Assembly: GCF_905475465.1 (NCBI RefSeq)
Contig: NC_062247.1
Location: forward strand, 8,370,001-8,434,000
Reading direction: 5' to 3'
From: Pieris napi
Lineage: Eukaryota > Arthropoda > Insecta > Lepidoptera > Pieridae
DNA: 64,000 nucleotides
Shown here piece after piece: positions 1 through 10,726 of this stretch. The notes under the pieces are model-generated. The model was not told the origin of the DNA. It worked only from the letters and a program-made list of their open reading frames with translations, and did no database searches. Positions within the stretch are counted from its first letter, which is position 1. The number at the start of each line of letters is the position of its first letter. Both the position numbers and the translations under genes were made by a program.

Positions 1-589
1 TGTTATTGGCTAACCATAATATGATCTCTAAAAATACCTATTGTAAATATTTATCGTTCTTATCATTTACCAAGGTTTCTGATTACATTTGCTCCGTAGT
101 AATTTCGTAACGAAACATTGTATTTTAAACGTTATCTCAAGAGATTTAGAGACAACTTATAGTAATTTGTAGCTACAGTTATGTTAGTAGTTAAGATATA
201 TATTAAATATTTAAGTTAAAAGTTAGAAGCGCAAACCAAATGTTAGCAATCACCGCACACTTGAAGCCAAAATAAGCCCTTAGTTTTTCCCACACTCATA
301 AATTGTAATATAACATTCTCTTTTCCCATAATGTCCAAAAGGTCGACTATACTTATATTCTTTATAGGTAAGTGTCACTTAGATTTAAGAACCCTTAAAT
401 AAGTCAAGATAGTTGTTGGTTAATACAGCGTCGCAATCCCACTAACCCTAATTTTATGTTAGTTATCAGCTCTTTTTAAACGATTAAACCAACACCCAGC
501 TTCAAAGGTTTTCATTTATTTGAACGGGATCCAACAACCGTAACCGAAATTAACTCTAGACAATAAATTAAAAGTATATTTAAATAGTC

Positions 590-835
590 GTGAGGGAGGG
601 AGGTTGCAGCTCCTTACAAACGTTGTGTAAAAAAAAAAAACATGGCGATTAAAAAGAGTGGCGGAGAGTTTATTGCCAGTTCTTCTCTTCCGTTCTACGC
701 CCTTGATTTGAGAACTGGCAGTAAATGTAAAATTAGAAGCATTAATATGTATTTCTTTAATGACGCATCACAAGTGTACATTGTGTTACCTACGTGAATA
801 AATGATTTTTGAATTTTGAATTTGAATTTGAGTCG
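590..835 (+). repeat. non-LTR retrotransposon 3' end
   Basis: The block from an A-run and a 'ggcgattaaaaagagtggcg' motif (from about 643) through 'ctacgcccttgatttgag' to a tail of repeated 'gaattttgaatttgaa' units at 803-832 matches, from memory, a very common lepidopteran LINE 3' end. It ends in a short A/T microsatellite, as expected of such elements. The left boundary is uncertain. No reverse transcriptase reading frame remains. Confidence 0.55.
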
Positions 836-1424
836 TGATATTTTTAGCTGTTATGTATTTTTTTTAAGGTTTATAGCTCAGAGTTTTGATATTATTAATC
901 ACTTCGGGAATAATGATTATGTAAAGGTTATTTTGATTTTGAAGTTTTCTGTAGTTTCGATAGTATATTTTATATGGACTACAAAACTCGCAAGTTACTT
1001 GCATTTATGTATTATAACTAATAAATAGAATTTACTTTCGTCTGAATTATTTCTCGTCTGATTTATCTAAATTGAAACGAATGACGGAAACACCATATTA
1101 TTCCACGAAAGTGTCGAAAATAGTTCAGACATTCTGACGTGATCTAGTAACAATGGAAATTATAACAATAGTACAGATCTATAATTTTAAATGACAGAGT
1201 ACAAAAGCGGTGATAGCTTATACAACAAAACGTTTTCACAGTTCACCTTGACATGAAAATTTAGCTCAATGCCTATTAGCGTATTTATGATGTTTTTCGC
1301 GAGTTTGCCGAACTTTTTTTGGGATTTTTTTTAATTTTTGTACAATTTACTTTTCTTTGGTATTGTGATCACCAAGCTTGGTTAACTAACAGTGTTATAG
1401 TACACAACTAAAAGTAACCAAGAA

Positions 1425-1720
1425 AACAATATGTTCCTATACTCCTCCGAAACCGCTCGACCGATTCTCATGAAATTTTTTATGCAAATTCAGTAAGTCT
1501 GAGAATCGGACAACATTTATTTTTCATCCCCCTAAATTAAGGGTGGTCCCGTCCCTAAATTTATATTTTATTTAAAGATTCTATTTTTTTATGCAGCGTA
1601 CAAAAATACATACAATCCTTAATTATCACCCCTCTACGATCAACCCCTATATTTTATTATAGTAGATAGTTATTTTTATTGAACATGGCAAAACGACGTT
1701 TGCCGGGTCAGCTTATTATA
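1425..1720 (+). mobile_element. Helitron-like non-autonomous fragment, copy 1
   Basis: This block contains 'cgaccgattctcatgaaat', 'cccctctacgatcaacccc' and ends in 'gacgtttgccgggtcagct'. The same ordered blocks recur at 43540-43805 (plus) and 50992-51328 (minus), so it is one dispersed family. I recognise it as the Helitron-like or SINE-like repeat abundant in butterflies and moths; the class is from memory, the repetition is seen here. Confidence 0.55.
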
Positions 1721-2070
1721 AAGTATAAACTATTGGCTAAATGAAATGGTGGATTAGTAATTCGTTTGCCCTAATTGTCTCGGGTTGCTAGGAAAGGAAG
1801 GCGATCATCAACCTGCCTTAAAAAATATCGATACTCTGTATTCAGCAATAAATCACCAGCCGTAAACTACTTTCGTTTACTCTCTCTCTCTCTCTTACAG
1901 TAACGAGACTTAAATGAATACTTCGCGAACTATTCTGTGAATACATTTTCGATGTAGGCCTTAGGTCGATAGCTCATATCTGAGCTTTGTCGTCGTTGTT
2001 TTACTCAAGGAAAACATAATTTGAATGTTTAAGTTTCATAACTTAATTACATTTCCTGTATTGCGATACT

Positions 2071-2275
2071 TATTAGTTAAGCGAGGGAAGCACCAGCTCT
2101 GGGGTCACCGGTACTATCTGCGTCAGCAAGGCGTCAACTTTTTAATTAGCGTGTGCACTAGAACCGCACGGCCCAAGAGTCTACTCCAAAGGGAACCAAA
2201 TCAGTTGGAAGAAAGACTGTCTGACTTGTAAATACTGTATATTTGTTTGTTATGTTTAGTTAAATGAATAAAATT
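2071..2275 (+). other. possible 3'-terminal exon (unrecognised)
   Basis: A locally less AT-rich island follows an acceptor-like 'cttattag' at 2069-2076. It stays open in one frame to a TAA just after 2228, and an AATAAA-like 'gaataaaattg' follows about 35 bp later. A (CT)n tract with an acceptor-like 'tctcttacag' lies at 1880-1900. I do not recognise the encoded peptide, and upstream exons were not found, so this could equally be chance or a transposon relic. Confidence 0.2.
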
Positions 2276-3289
2276 GATAACAGTCAACCACAAAATATTT
2301 TTTTTTTAGTTTACCATATTTTAAGGTTTTTGTTGAAATTTCGAAATTCCATACATTATTTATTTATACGTTCTAAAATGTGTATGCCTAAAAAATACAA
2401 GAAAATATGACCTCACAAATTTAACACACATACACATAAATTACATGAGAACATAAGCAATCTATCAACGGACAAAAAATAAACTAAAAATTAAAAATAA
2501 CTAAAACTAAAAAGATAAAAATTAACATTATAACACTTTGATTATTATTACAATGCTAATTATATAGGACGTTAGTCTCAAATGATTATATTTCTGTTCA
2601 TCCGATTGGCTTCAAGGAATGCGTTGCCACAACACAATTTCCCAATTTGCACGTAATATTATACACGTTATATGAGAACGCCCCAATCTGCAATCGCTTG
2701 GGTCGATTCGCTTCCTAACCAGCCACCCGTGCGTACTTCCGAAACGACAAAAATCTGGTCATACATAATATTACTCAATGTATTTTTATTACTAAATAAA
2801 AGGTTATATATATTAATAATTCGATTAACTTACTTTGCATGAAGTGTATTCAGAAACGACTTAGCTATGTCTGACTTTTGTTTGTGAATCTCAACGTAAG
2901 TGTTCTTAGAGAGTTATCAGGGGACTTAGACAAGATGCCTTAACAGTGGTGTATGTAGAAAGTTTGTATGAAACAATTCGAGTCGACAAAATTTTAAGAT
3001 TAAGAAACCGTTACATTTTTGATGTACAGACATAGCTCTAAACCCCGTGGATAGCAAAGTTGATACAGAAATGTTCTTTTAAATTGAAAAAAATATACCT
3101 TATCGCGTTACAAAACATATTATGGGCTACTTGAGTAGCAAATTGTATAATTAACTCAACAGCTCAATAGTGGCTCTACAGTCTACACTTTGGTCTTTGA
3201 TCTTCAAGATTTTTTTCTAATAGTCACGTAGGTATACACGTCGTAGACTCTTTTGGTCTATGGCGTGCCGATTTCCTCGTGATATTTTT

Positions 3290-3350
3290 TTTTCACCGCA
3301 ATAAAAATTCATCGGTGTGCAGTCGGGGTCCAAACATACGACTAACAACT
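3290..3350 (-). repeat. tRNA-derived SINE remnant
   Basis: Read on the minus strand this gives 'gtcgtatgtttggacccc' followed by 'gactgcacaccgatg', which resembles the box B and following arm of the SINE seen more completely at 49103-49230. It is short and degenerate. Confidence 0.3.
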
Positions 3351-4506
3351 GCTAATAACTCAGCACCTTTGCATATAGGGTATATCAGACTGTTGGTGGC
3401 ATACAATCGTGTAGGTGAATCTAAAAATTCCCATCTGTTCTTATTAAAGTACCGAATTCTACTCCATACCTTGCCCCTAATTAGGTCGAATGGAGTAGAA
3501 TTAAAAGGTAATAAACTACTATTTTTATTACTATAAACATAGTGTACAAGTATGATAAAGATTGATGGAATTTACGTCCTTGCCATTTTCACTTGGCATC
3601 GATGACCTTTTGTTCACGGTCTCGTTCGACTTTCATGGACGTCTTGAATTTATTTAAATACTAATTTCAGAGACATTTCATATTCAGTTTGCACCTAGTC
3701 GCGTGCCCAATAATTCGAAATAACTGGAAACCATCACAATGGGTGGCGCTGATGGTGGGCCGTAAGAATATATATATATACATATTCATAATATGGGGAT
3801 ATATTCGTATCACTTACAATTATTGCTTTGGATATACATATTAAACTAATATGCAGGTGTATAAGAACCGAATATTATATATACATATAATAATAACAAA
3901 GTTAAATTGAATTAATTGATTAAAGCAACTAAGTAGGAGAGATATATGTACACTAAAAGCGATTATAATTTAAAATCATTTCTTAATTCATTTATTTCCG
4001 AAACGGAAAGTTTCTCGGAATTCAGACTTAATATTTGTTTTTATTCAGATATGTTTGACGTATTTATAAGCGATAAAACTTATTTGCAATACTCTTATTA
4101 CTGTGTTATTTTATACAATAATGTTGATTTTTTTAATTTACTATCAATACTTATATATAAGACAACAGTGCTTCGATATAAAAGATTTTGTTCACGATAA
4201 GGCTTTGCAATTCTCTTTCAATATGTTAAATGGTTTAATATATTATATTTACTTTGAAAAACTATAGTAAAAGGAAAAATTATTAATAGCATGATTCAGC
4301 GTGTTGTTTTAGAGCATAATAAGGAATTACGTCACTGGGCATAACTTCCACGCAACTAACCAAAACGCAATATGAAAATCGCTGTGGGGTTTATTCTACT
4401 TGTCTATCTGGTAGTCTTTGTATATGTGACCATTCTAATTGCTATTACTTACTATATAAGGTAGTCGTGGTATTGATAAATAATTATGTGTGCTTTATGA
4501 TTAATA

Positions 4507-4857
4507 GGTCGGGATATAGTGACACAAAATAGTGGGTCATTTGTACCAGTATGGCGGTTCTTCAGGGGTCTTATTACGCAATGAAAAAAAGAAAAATGAT
4601 GGTCAGAGCGCTGCTACCGGCGGCCCAATCGCGTGAGCGTTAATTCTAACTCGTCGCATTAATTACGAAAGTCAAACGATTTGTTCCTCAAAAATTCTAG
4701 TATTTTCCGATAGTCCATAAAAAAATAAGAGGCGGCAGTGTCATGCTATACTTCTCCGGTGTGACTTATAGCCCGCCATACCGACGCGAATGCGTTAATT
4801 AAAAAAAAATCTACCACCTACCACCGACCCACTATTTTGTGTCACTATATCCCGGCC
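4507..4857. mobile_element. MITE, 351 bp, TA target duplication
   Basis: The left end begins GGTCGGGATATAGTGACACA and the right end is its near-perfect reverse complement, continuing for about 34 bp (one mismatch near the tip). TA dinucleotides flank both ends (4505-4506 and 4858-4859), which fits a Tc1/mariner-type insertion. The interior has no open transposase frame. The superfamily is inferred from the TA flanks only. Confidence 0.75.
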
Positions 4858-5195
4858 TATAACTATCATACTTTATAAAATATGCATATTATGTGTGAAA
4901 TGGAAAGGAATCAAAGCGGCGTCTTTACTAAATTGGACCAAATGGCACTTGACTAAACCTATTATAATTATTAATGTAAAGGCGTTTAAAGGTAGTGAAT
5001 GTATTTCGATACACCATATATTTATAACGTCACATACCTATATACATTCATTTTATGTCTCAGTTGCACATAAACGCGCATCTTTCTATAACTTTCACTC
5101 TTAGATCTAACATGTTTAACTCCTTTTTATAATAGTTTGTTGGATACAATAAGAAAATTAGTTTTTTATATAACAAACGAGCCGGTAACGCCCAA

Positions 5196-5345
5196 AAAAT
5201 GCAGTCATCGCAGCCCATGGACATGCATTTTTAGTGGGTGCGTTGTCGGCCTTTGAAGGAAAAGTGCAACTTTGAATAGTTGGAGGTCGTACCTCTCAGG
5301 GAAGTCGATTCCACAGTTACCGGAATTATTGTGGTAACTTTTAAT
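5196..5345 (+). repeat. retroposon fragment
   Basis: The wording 'gcccatggacatgcatttt' followed by 'gtgggtgcgttgtcggcctt' resembles the LINE-related repeat at 54538-54800 and 43945-44035. It is diverged and short, so the family assignment is weak. Confidence 0.3.
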
Positions 5346-6035
5346 ATATAAAAGTAGGAACTACTGAATTGATTTTGATAATTCCATAAATAGTTTCTAA
5401 TAATATTAAATAGGTAGATACATTTAATAAAGTTAAAAATAGATTTTAATAAAAAAAGAACCTAAATAAATAAATATAATAAATACCTAATACCAGACGA
5501 AACACTTCTACTCACAACAACAGTCACACTGTAATAATTATAAATAGCAGTATATTGTTATTAAATATATTTCTACTTATGATATTGATTACTAATAATA
5601 AATTCCATAATGTAAGTAAAAAAATGGCGGTTGCAGCTGCAACCATTGTCATAGGTCATAGAGCATAGCAAAACACAGACTACACATACCCATTGGCATT
5701 TGCTTATTATTATAAACATGACGTGTCTTGGTTATTCATATAAAATTCTAATATAATAACGAGATCGCAGATATGAATAATATCTTTTTTAAATTCCAAA
5801 ACCAAATTATTTTTAATATACTACTATTGGTAAGTGAAATAATGGAAGTTAGTCATCCCTCCCGCCGCCAGTTGTGTGATTTGCTCAAAAACAAAAAGTG
5901 TTATAGTGCATTATATAAATACGTTAAAAATACCGTAGGGAAGATTTAAGAAAACAAGTGGAACGTTAGAATAAGAATAACATGTGAAATTAAATGAAGA
6001 AAAATAAATGAAATTTAGTGACCGAAAATAAGACT

Positions 6036-6076
6036 TGGCTTAAAGGTCTTGTTACCAGGCCATAGAATTAAAAAAA
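6036..6076 (+). repeat. retroposon tail, copy 1
   Basis: The string 'ggcttaaaggtcttgttacc' followed by 'aggccatag' and an A-rich run recurs in variant form at 29279-29312 and 31845-31885. Each time a run of A follows, which suggests the 3' tail of a retroposed element. Nothing more of the element can be recognised here. Confidence 0.35.
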
Positions 6077-7178
6077 ATCTAATACCCATATTTTATATAC
6101 TCAAACATATACACCCTGTTATATAAAAATATACAATGTAATATAGTTATTAGACATTTTATGACGTTAAATTATTAATGTTTTTTCGATGTATACATGT
6201 ATTTATACGATTAATTTGATGTTTATCTGCCTAATTCATTTATGATGTTATTGATAAGATCGAGGTTCTTTTATAGTTATCTATAATAATTAAAATATTA
6301 GATCACCTGTGACTTCCTTTCGACGAAATAAATTAAATAGCGTTTGTTTTAAACCCGCGTCAATGCGTGATGCAATATAAAAAATCATTGATTAATGACG
6401 TATAATGAATCATCAATAAATTTGTTTCAAGTTTTCAGACGTATAGTAATAGCTATTCAGATTTAAGTATTGAGTTCACGTGATTTCAAGTTGTCAATTA
6501 GTTCTGGCTTGACAGAGTAAAATGTTGTAAAAGGTTCTATGGGTAAATATAAAGCACATTTAGAAAAAAATATTACTTCTTAATTTCAAGATAATTGAAT
6601 GAGTAATTACTAAATTACCTACTTAATGAAACTGGGCATCGTTCTTGCAACAGAAATGATTACATAACTTCCTTATTTAATACATATAACATTCTACCTA
6701 GTCTTTGTGACGAATGAGAATTATTTCGCATAGTTATAATCTATTGTATTTACTCTAAGATCTATTACCTAACACGGACGGCGGAATAATTTTTGCATTA
6801 GCTTCTTAATATTATAGTGTTATTTAAAATGTCTAACGAAACTATGTTTCAAGAATAACATAAGAAGATTCCTCACTTATTTTGTGTTGTCAATTCCTAT
6901 GTTTATTAAACTAATTACTTGAAATATATTAAAACAAGATTGACTACGAGATCCACTGACTAACAGTTATAGTTGGATGAATGGTCAAACTGCTCGATTT
7001 ATAATCTAAATAAATCTGGGTGCTATATGTTTTCTATACCATAAAGTGGGTCATGAATTTATAGTTTTAAACGCACGGTCCGGTTTTGTACTTTATTACA
7101 TCCACATTAACTAGTTTCACTAGTTCGTGCGGCTCAATATTTTCAAACCGAATAAAAAGTTCGTTAACTGGGATCTTA

Positions 7179-7342
7179 AGGCCGATTTACATTATCATTA
7201 GTGTTTAGGAGAGTGCTTTAGGATAGTACTTTAGTTGAAACATGTAAACGCTACTTGCTTTAGTAAACGCTACGCTAAAGAACTTGCCTTTCAAGTTGTA
7301 CTAAAGCACTCTCCTAAACACTAAGTTAATGTAAATCGGCCT
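7179..7342. mobile_element. PIF/Harbinger-type MITE, 164 bp
   Basis: The ends are AGGCCGATTTACAT and its exact complement, flanked by a 3-bp TTA duplication at 7176-7178 and 7343-7345, as expected for PIF/Harbinger. The arms pair again internally ('agtgtttaggagagtgcttt' against 'aaagcactctcctaaacact'), so the whole element folds into a hairpin. The same terminal sequence type occurs at 18098-18744. Confidence 0.85.
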
Positions 7343-7489
7343 TTACTTCGCCCGCCTTGATTTGGGGTGGACAGAATAATCCTTAAAATTGTCTATGGAA
7401 ATTAAATTATTCATTTGTTTTTTTTGGAAATCAAAAGATGTCAAGTATTATATATAGTTATATACTTATAGTTCGTGGTACAAGCTAAA

Positions 7490-7695
7490 AGCGCTATTTA
7501 AGGCACTACTGCGCACCATCACTATGTGGAACCAGCTGCCCACTGAAGTGTTTCGGAACCAATTCGACTTAGGATCCTTCAAGAAGGGTACCAACTCGTA
7601 AAAGGCCGGCAACGCACTTGCGCTTATGGCAGTGTGAGTGTCAATAAGTTGAGGTATCAGTTAACATCACGTGAAACTCCTACCCGGTCAAAAAA
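7490..7695 (+). repeat. LINE ORF2 C-terminal and 3' UTR fragment
   Basis: The plus strand encodes a stretch reading roughly WNQLPTEVFRNQFDLGSF, the typical C-terminal tail of CR1-like non-LTR reverse transcriptases in Lepidoptera. It continues into 'aaaggccggcaacgcacttg', shared with the minus-strand fragment at 54538-54800. It is a dead 3' fragment with in-frame stops. Confidence 0.55.
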
Positions 7696-8979
7696 AACAA
7701 TCTTAGCCTGCTTCATAATGTGGTCATCCATTGCACGTTCGTAATGTATCATTTGGATGTTATTGGTTTAATTAATACTTTTGAAGAGAATCATTATTGT
7801 GGTTTCATATGCGATGTACGTGATCAGTTTTTTTCTATCAAAACTTGATAAACTACAAAACTAATGTTTCTCATCAAACATTTGAAAAGATATTTTATCG
7901 ATATTTGACAGACGTTACGGTACGTAACACTTCTAGGTTTTTCTATAAGTAGACAATTAGTCATCACTAAGATTATCAACCTTAATAAATAAAATATAGT
8001 TAAATGGGAATTATTATAAAGCTTGCAATCTTGAAAAATTAGTGGTTATCAGGTTTCAAGTGCAAAGCAATAAATGATAATAAAACATGTCATGAGATCC
8101 ACTCAACAATATTTTTAATGGATTGCTTGATTATATTTTTCATACTAGTACCGTTGTATGCTTAGGCCGATTGTCTCGAGTGCCAAAAATACCTAAAACG
8201 TACACATTTTTCGTCTACAATCTAGATAGATACATGAATTACTATGATAAACACAATCAAGAATTTCTTCAAAGATACCGGATGTCACGAATAATCACCG
8301 TATTACAATAATTTCCATATAATATTTATTTTAAACGTGATATCCGCGAAAGATAAATTTAAAAAGAGATAGTTTTAATAGTTTTCCGACTCCACTTACA
8401 AAAATATAGCGAAAGATAAGGTAAGGTAAGCTTCAAGCTTCACAAGTAAAATTTCCTGATTCACGGTATAGTCACTGTTATCAATATTATTAATACTCGG
8501 AATAACATTCCTTAAATGACTCATTAAGTAAGTTTAATATTTAATTAGTTAAACGTTTATAAGTGCCTATTAGAATGTAATATAAATTGCAATTAAATTG
8601 TCATTAGAAATACAAAAATTCGTTAATAGAAAGTATGTATATATTTTTATACTTTTAATTTTAATGGTAGGTTTTATTATTTCATTGTAGATATTTAAAA
8701 TGACACCTTATCAAATTGCGGAAATAAGCGTTTTTCATGTACTCGTAAATACATTTACGAATATACACCCCTACCTAATAACTAACGTTGACCTTGACTT
8801 TAATGATTTATAAAGTTAATTATAAGGAACCACATTTTATTAGCAAAGAAGTTTAATATAAAACTCCTAATCATTTGATCAAATAAACGTGTACCACTGC
8901 TGACTTTCGATACCATAAACTGGAATCAAATGACTACCTAGTGATAAATAACAATTATCAAATTCAGTGAATTACTTAC

Positions 8980-9216
8980 ATCTTCGGGAGGGAAATCGTA
9001 ACATTCTGCTATTTTCTGATACAGTTCCTTGACATTAGCAAATCCTGATATTAAGCCAAGAGGGCTTCCCTGTGCCTGTTGACAATGAAACACCAACTGT
9101 GTCTTTTGTCCATTGTTGTTATCAACACCGTTAGATTGATTGTGTATTTCTTCCACAGGAGGGGGCTGCACCGGTGGAGACACGTATTTAGAAGTTTTCT
9201 TCTTAAATAACGACAT
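8980..9216 (-). CDS. GIPC-family PDZ adaptor, first coding exon (partial)
   Basis: GIPC proteins (kermit in Drosophila) are cytoplasmic PDZ adaptors that link cargo receptors to myosin VI and endocytic traffic. This exon gives the first 79 residues. A lysine-rich start (MSLFKKK) leads to a proline-rich, polar stretch, and then to the conserved GIPC-homology segment before the PDZ domain, with QLVFHCQQAQGSPLG (about residues 41-55) and GFANVKELYQKIAE (about 59-72). The exon ends in a clean donor, GAAGAT|GTAAGT, in phase 0. The ATG is at 9214-9216. PDZ and C-terminal exons were not found to the left, so the gene probably continues outside the window or across a long intron. The assignment rests on the distinctive pre-PDZ motif. 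Confidence 0.8.
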
Positions 9217-9449
9217 GGCGAAGTAACGGTAAAATTAAGGTTTCTTTGGTATCAAGTTCAAAACTCACTCATTACACCCGCGCACTGTAAAATTATAATC
9301 ACTATGAGAACATTAACAGCTATCAACGCGTCATACTTCACGATAAGTTATCAACCAATGATATTGGAGGATAAGATTATGGCACACTATAGAAACATTA
9401 TTTAAAGACGAATGCCGATGGCGAAGGCAAACAAATTACACGTTTAACC

Positions 9450-9545
9450 AAGAGACCGCTTGATGGGTGACTGAGGAGTGAGGAATGGGGAGTGCCGAAT
9501 AGCGAACTGCCGAGTGAGGACTGAGGAGCGGAGGAGTGAATGGTG
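9450..9545. repeat. degenerate purine-rich tandem repeat upstream of GIPC
   Basis: Loose repeats of the form 'gactgaggagtgagga' run through this block, about 240 bp upstream of the GIPC start codon. They are imperfect and short. They may lie within the GIPC promoter or 5' UTR, but no function can be read from them. Confidence 0.4.
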
Positions 9546-10619
9546 TTCGTACAATGCGTGGCCCTCATTTAACGTTTGTAAAATAAATTTTAAAAAATTT
9601 GAACAGCGACGTAATTTTTATTGTTAATATTAAAATTTTGCCCCTGCTAGCGCAGTCAGGTTTATTTTATTGTTGTCAAACATGATATATTTTAGGTATG
9701 TAAAGGTACTTACTACATTTTGATAATATTTTACTTTTTTGTTTTGTGTATGCTAGATGTGTTGAACAACTCACAGAAGGCTTACCTACTTGCCTAAATG
9801 AAAATGTATCAATAAAACAGATGCAGAATTTCATATAAAACAAAATTGGTATTAGATATGCCTGTCTCTGGATTCTCACAAATTCGTTTCATATGAAGCG
9901 GATATTATAATATGTTGTAATTGAATTTAAAATTAACTTTGCGTTATGGTCGTTAGAATAAGTTCTTTTAATGTGGGCGCCTATGCGGGATTTTGCCCGC
10001 ATCCTACAGAAATAGACATATTTTATGTTGCTTGCTTTTTGTATGTAAAAATATACTTAGTTGCTAATAAATAAATGTAGTTCCTTAATTTTTATTTAAA
10101 AAAAATATTTAAACATACTAAAAGGTTTGTATCCATTAAAACGACTATGTATACAATTTAAAAAGTAAATTAACAAACAATAAAAGAATACAAATATATT
10201 CACACTTTTGCTTATAGCTAAGAGTTTTGTGGAATACTTAAAGCCCGCAATAAATAACACCGTAAAGACATAATTCACGAGATTTCGTAACAATCTTGCT
10301 AATCCGTTTAACCTATAGGCAAACTGATACCTCTTCCGCAATTTTTTTTTTATAATTGTCACATCTTGCTAATAACAGTGAACTGATTAAAAAAGGGCTA
10401 GATTTAGATTGGAGGGTGAGAATGTAAAGCGAAAAACGTATAACAGAAGAAGAAAAACAATTGTGCGTTCCGTTCTGATTGGTCGACAGCATCTTCAGAC
10501 CAATACGCGTTGACAGTTGACACGCGACACGATACGTCATAACGTCCGTTTGACCAATGACAATCGAATGCAACGTTTCGTCTCGCGTCATTAGTTTTTT
10601 TTGTATTTCAATTGACATT

Positions 10620-10695
10620 TTACTCATATCTGTGAGTTTTTACCACCAAGCATTTCTATTGCTATCAAGCTGTGATGATATAAGTAATTTGTATT
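10620..10695 (-). pseudogene. degenerate duplicate of the GT31 terminal exon end
   Basis: About 35 bp beyond the stop of the glycosyltransferase, the sequence repeats the end of its last exon in decayed form. On the minus strand it reads approximately ...AWW, stop, KLTDMSKMS, against AWWSELLDMSKNV in the real exon at 10727-10983. In DNA, 'actcatatctgtgagtttt' matches 'gctcatatctaagagctct' in order. The copy has a stop in frame and lacks the upstream conserved part, so it looks like a relic of a tandem exon or gene duplication. Confidence 0.45.
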
Positions 10696-10726
10696 GCCGT
10701 CTATCGCCAAGTTAAATATTCTTATT

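Larger units (their letters stand above)
1..8979. other. intergenic or intronic region with repeats only
   Basis: No convincing protein-coding gene was found over these 9 kb. The sequence is AT-rich with short random reading frames. What can be supported is listed separately: retroposon 3' ends, a Helitron-like fragment, two MITEs and one doubtful terminal exon. Because the GIPC exon at 8980-9216 reads leftward and ends in a splice donor, at least part of this stretch is probably an intron of that gene. I could not find its PDZ exons here, so they may lie beyond the left edge. Confidence 0.6.

Noticed and set aside
10313..10627. Minus-strand 104-codon ORF beside the glycosyltransferase
   Set aside because: Only its first few residues resemble the decayed exon copy; the rest has no recognisable feature and no splice context.
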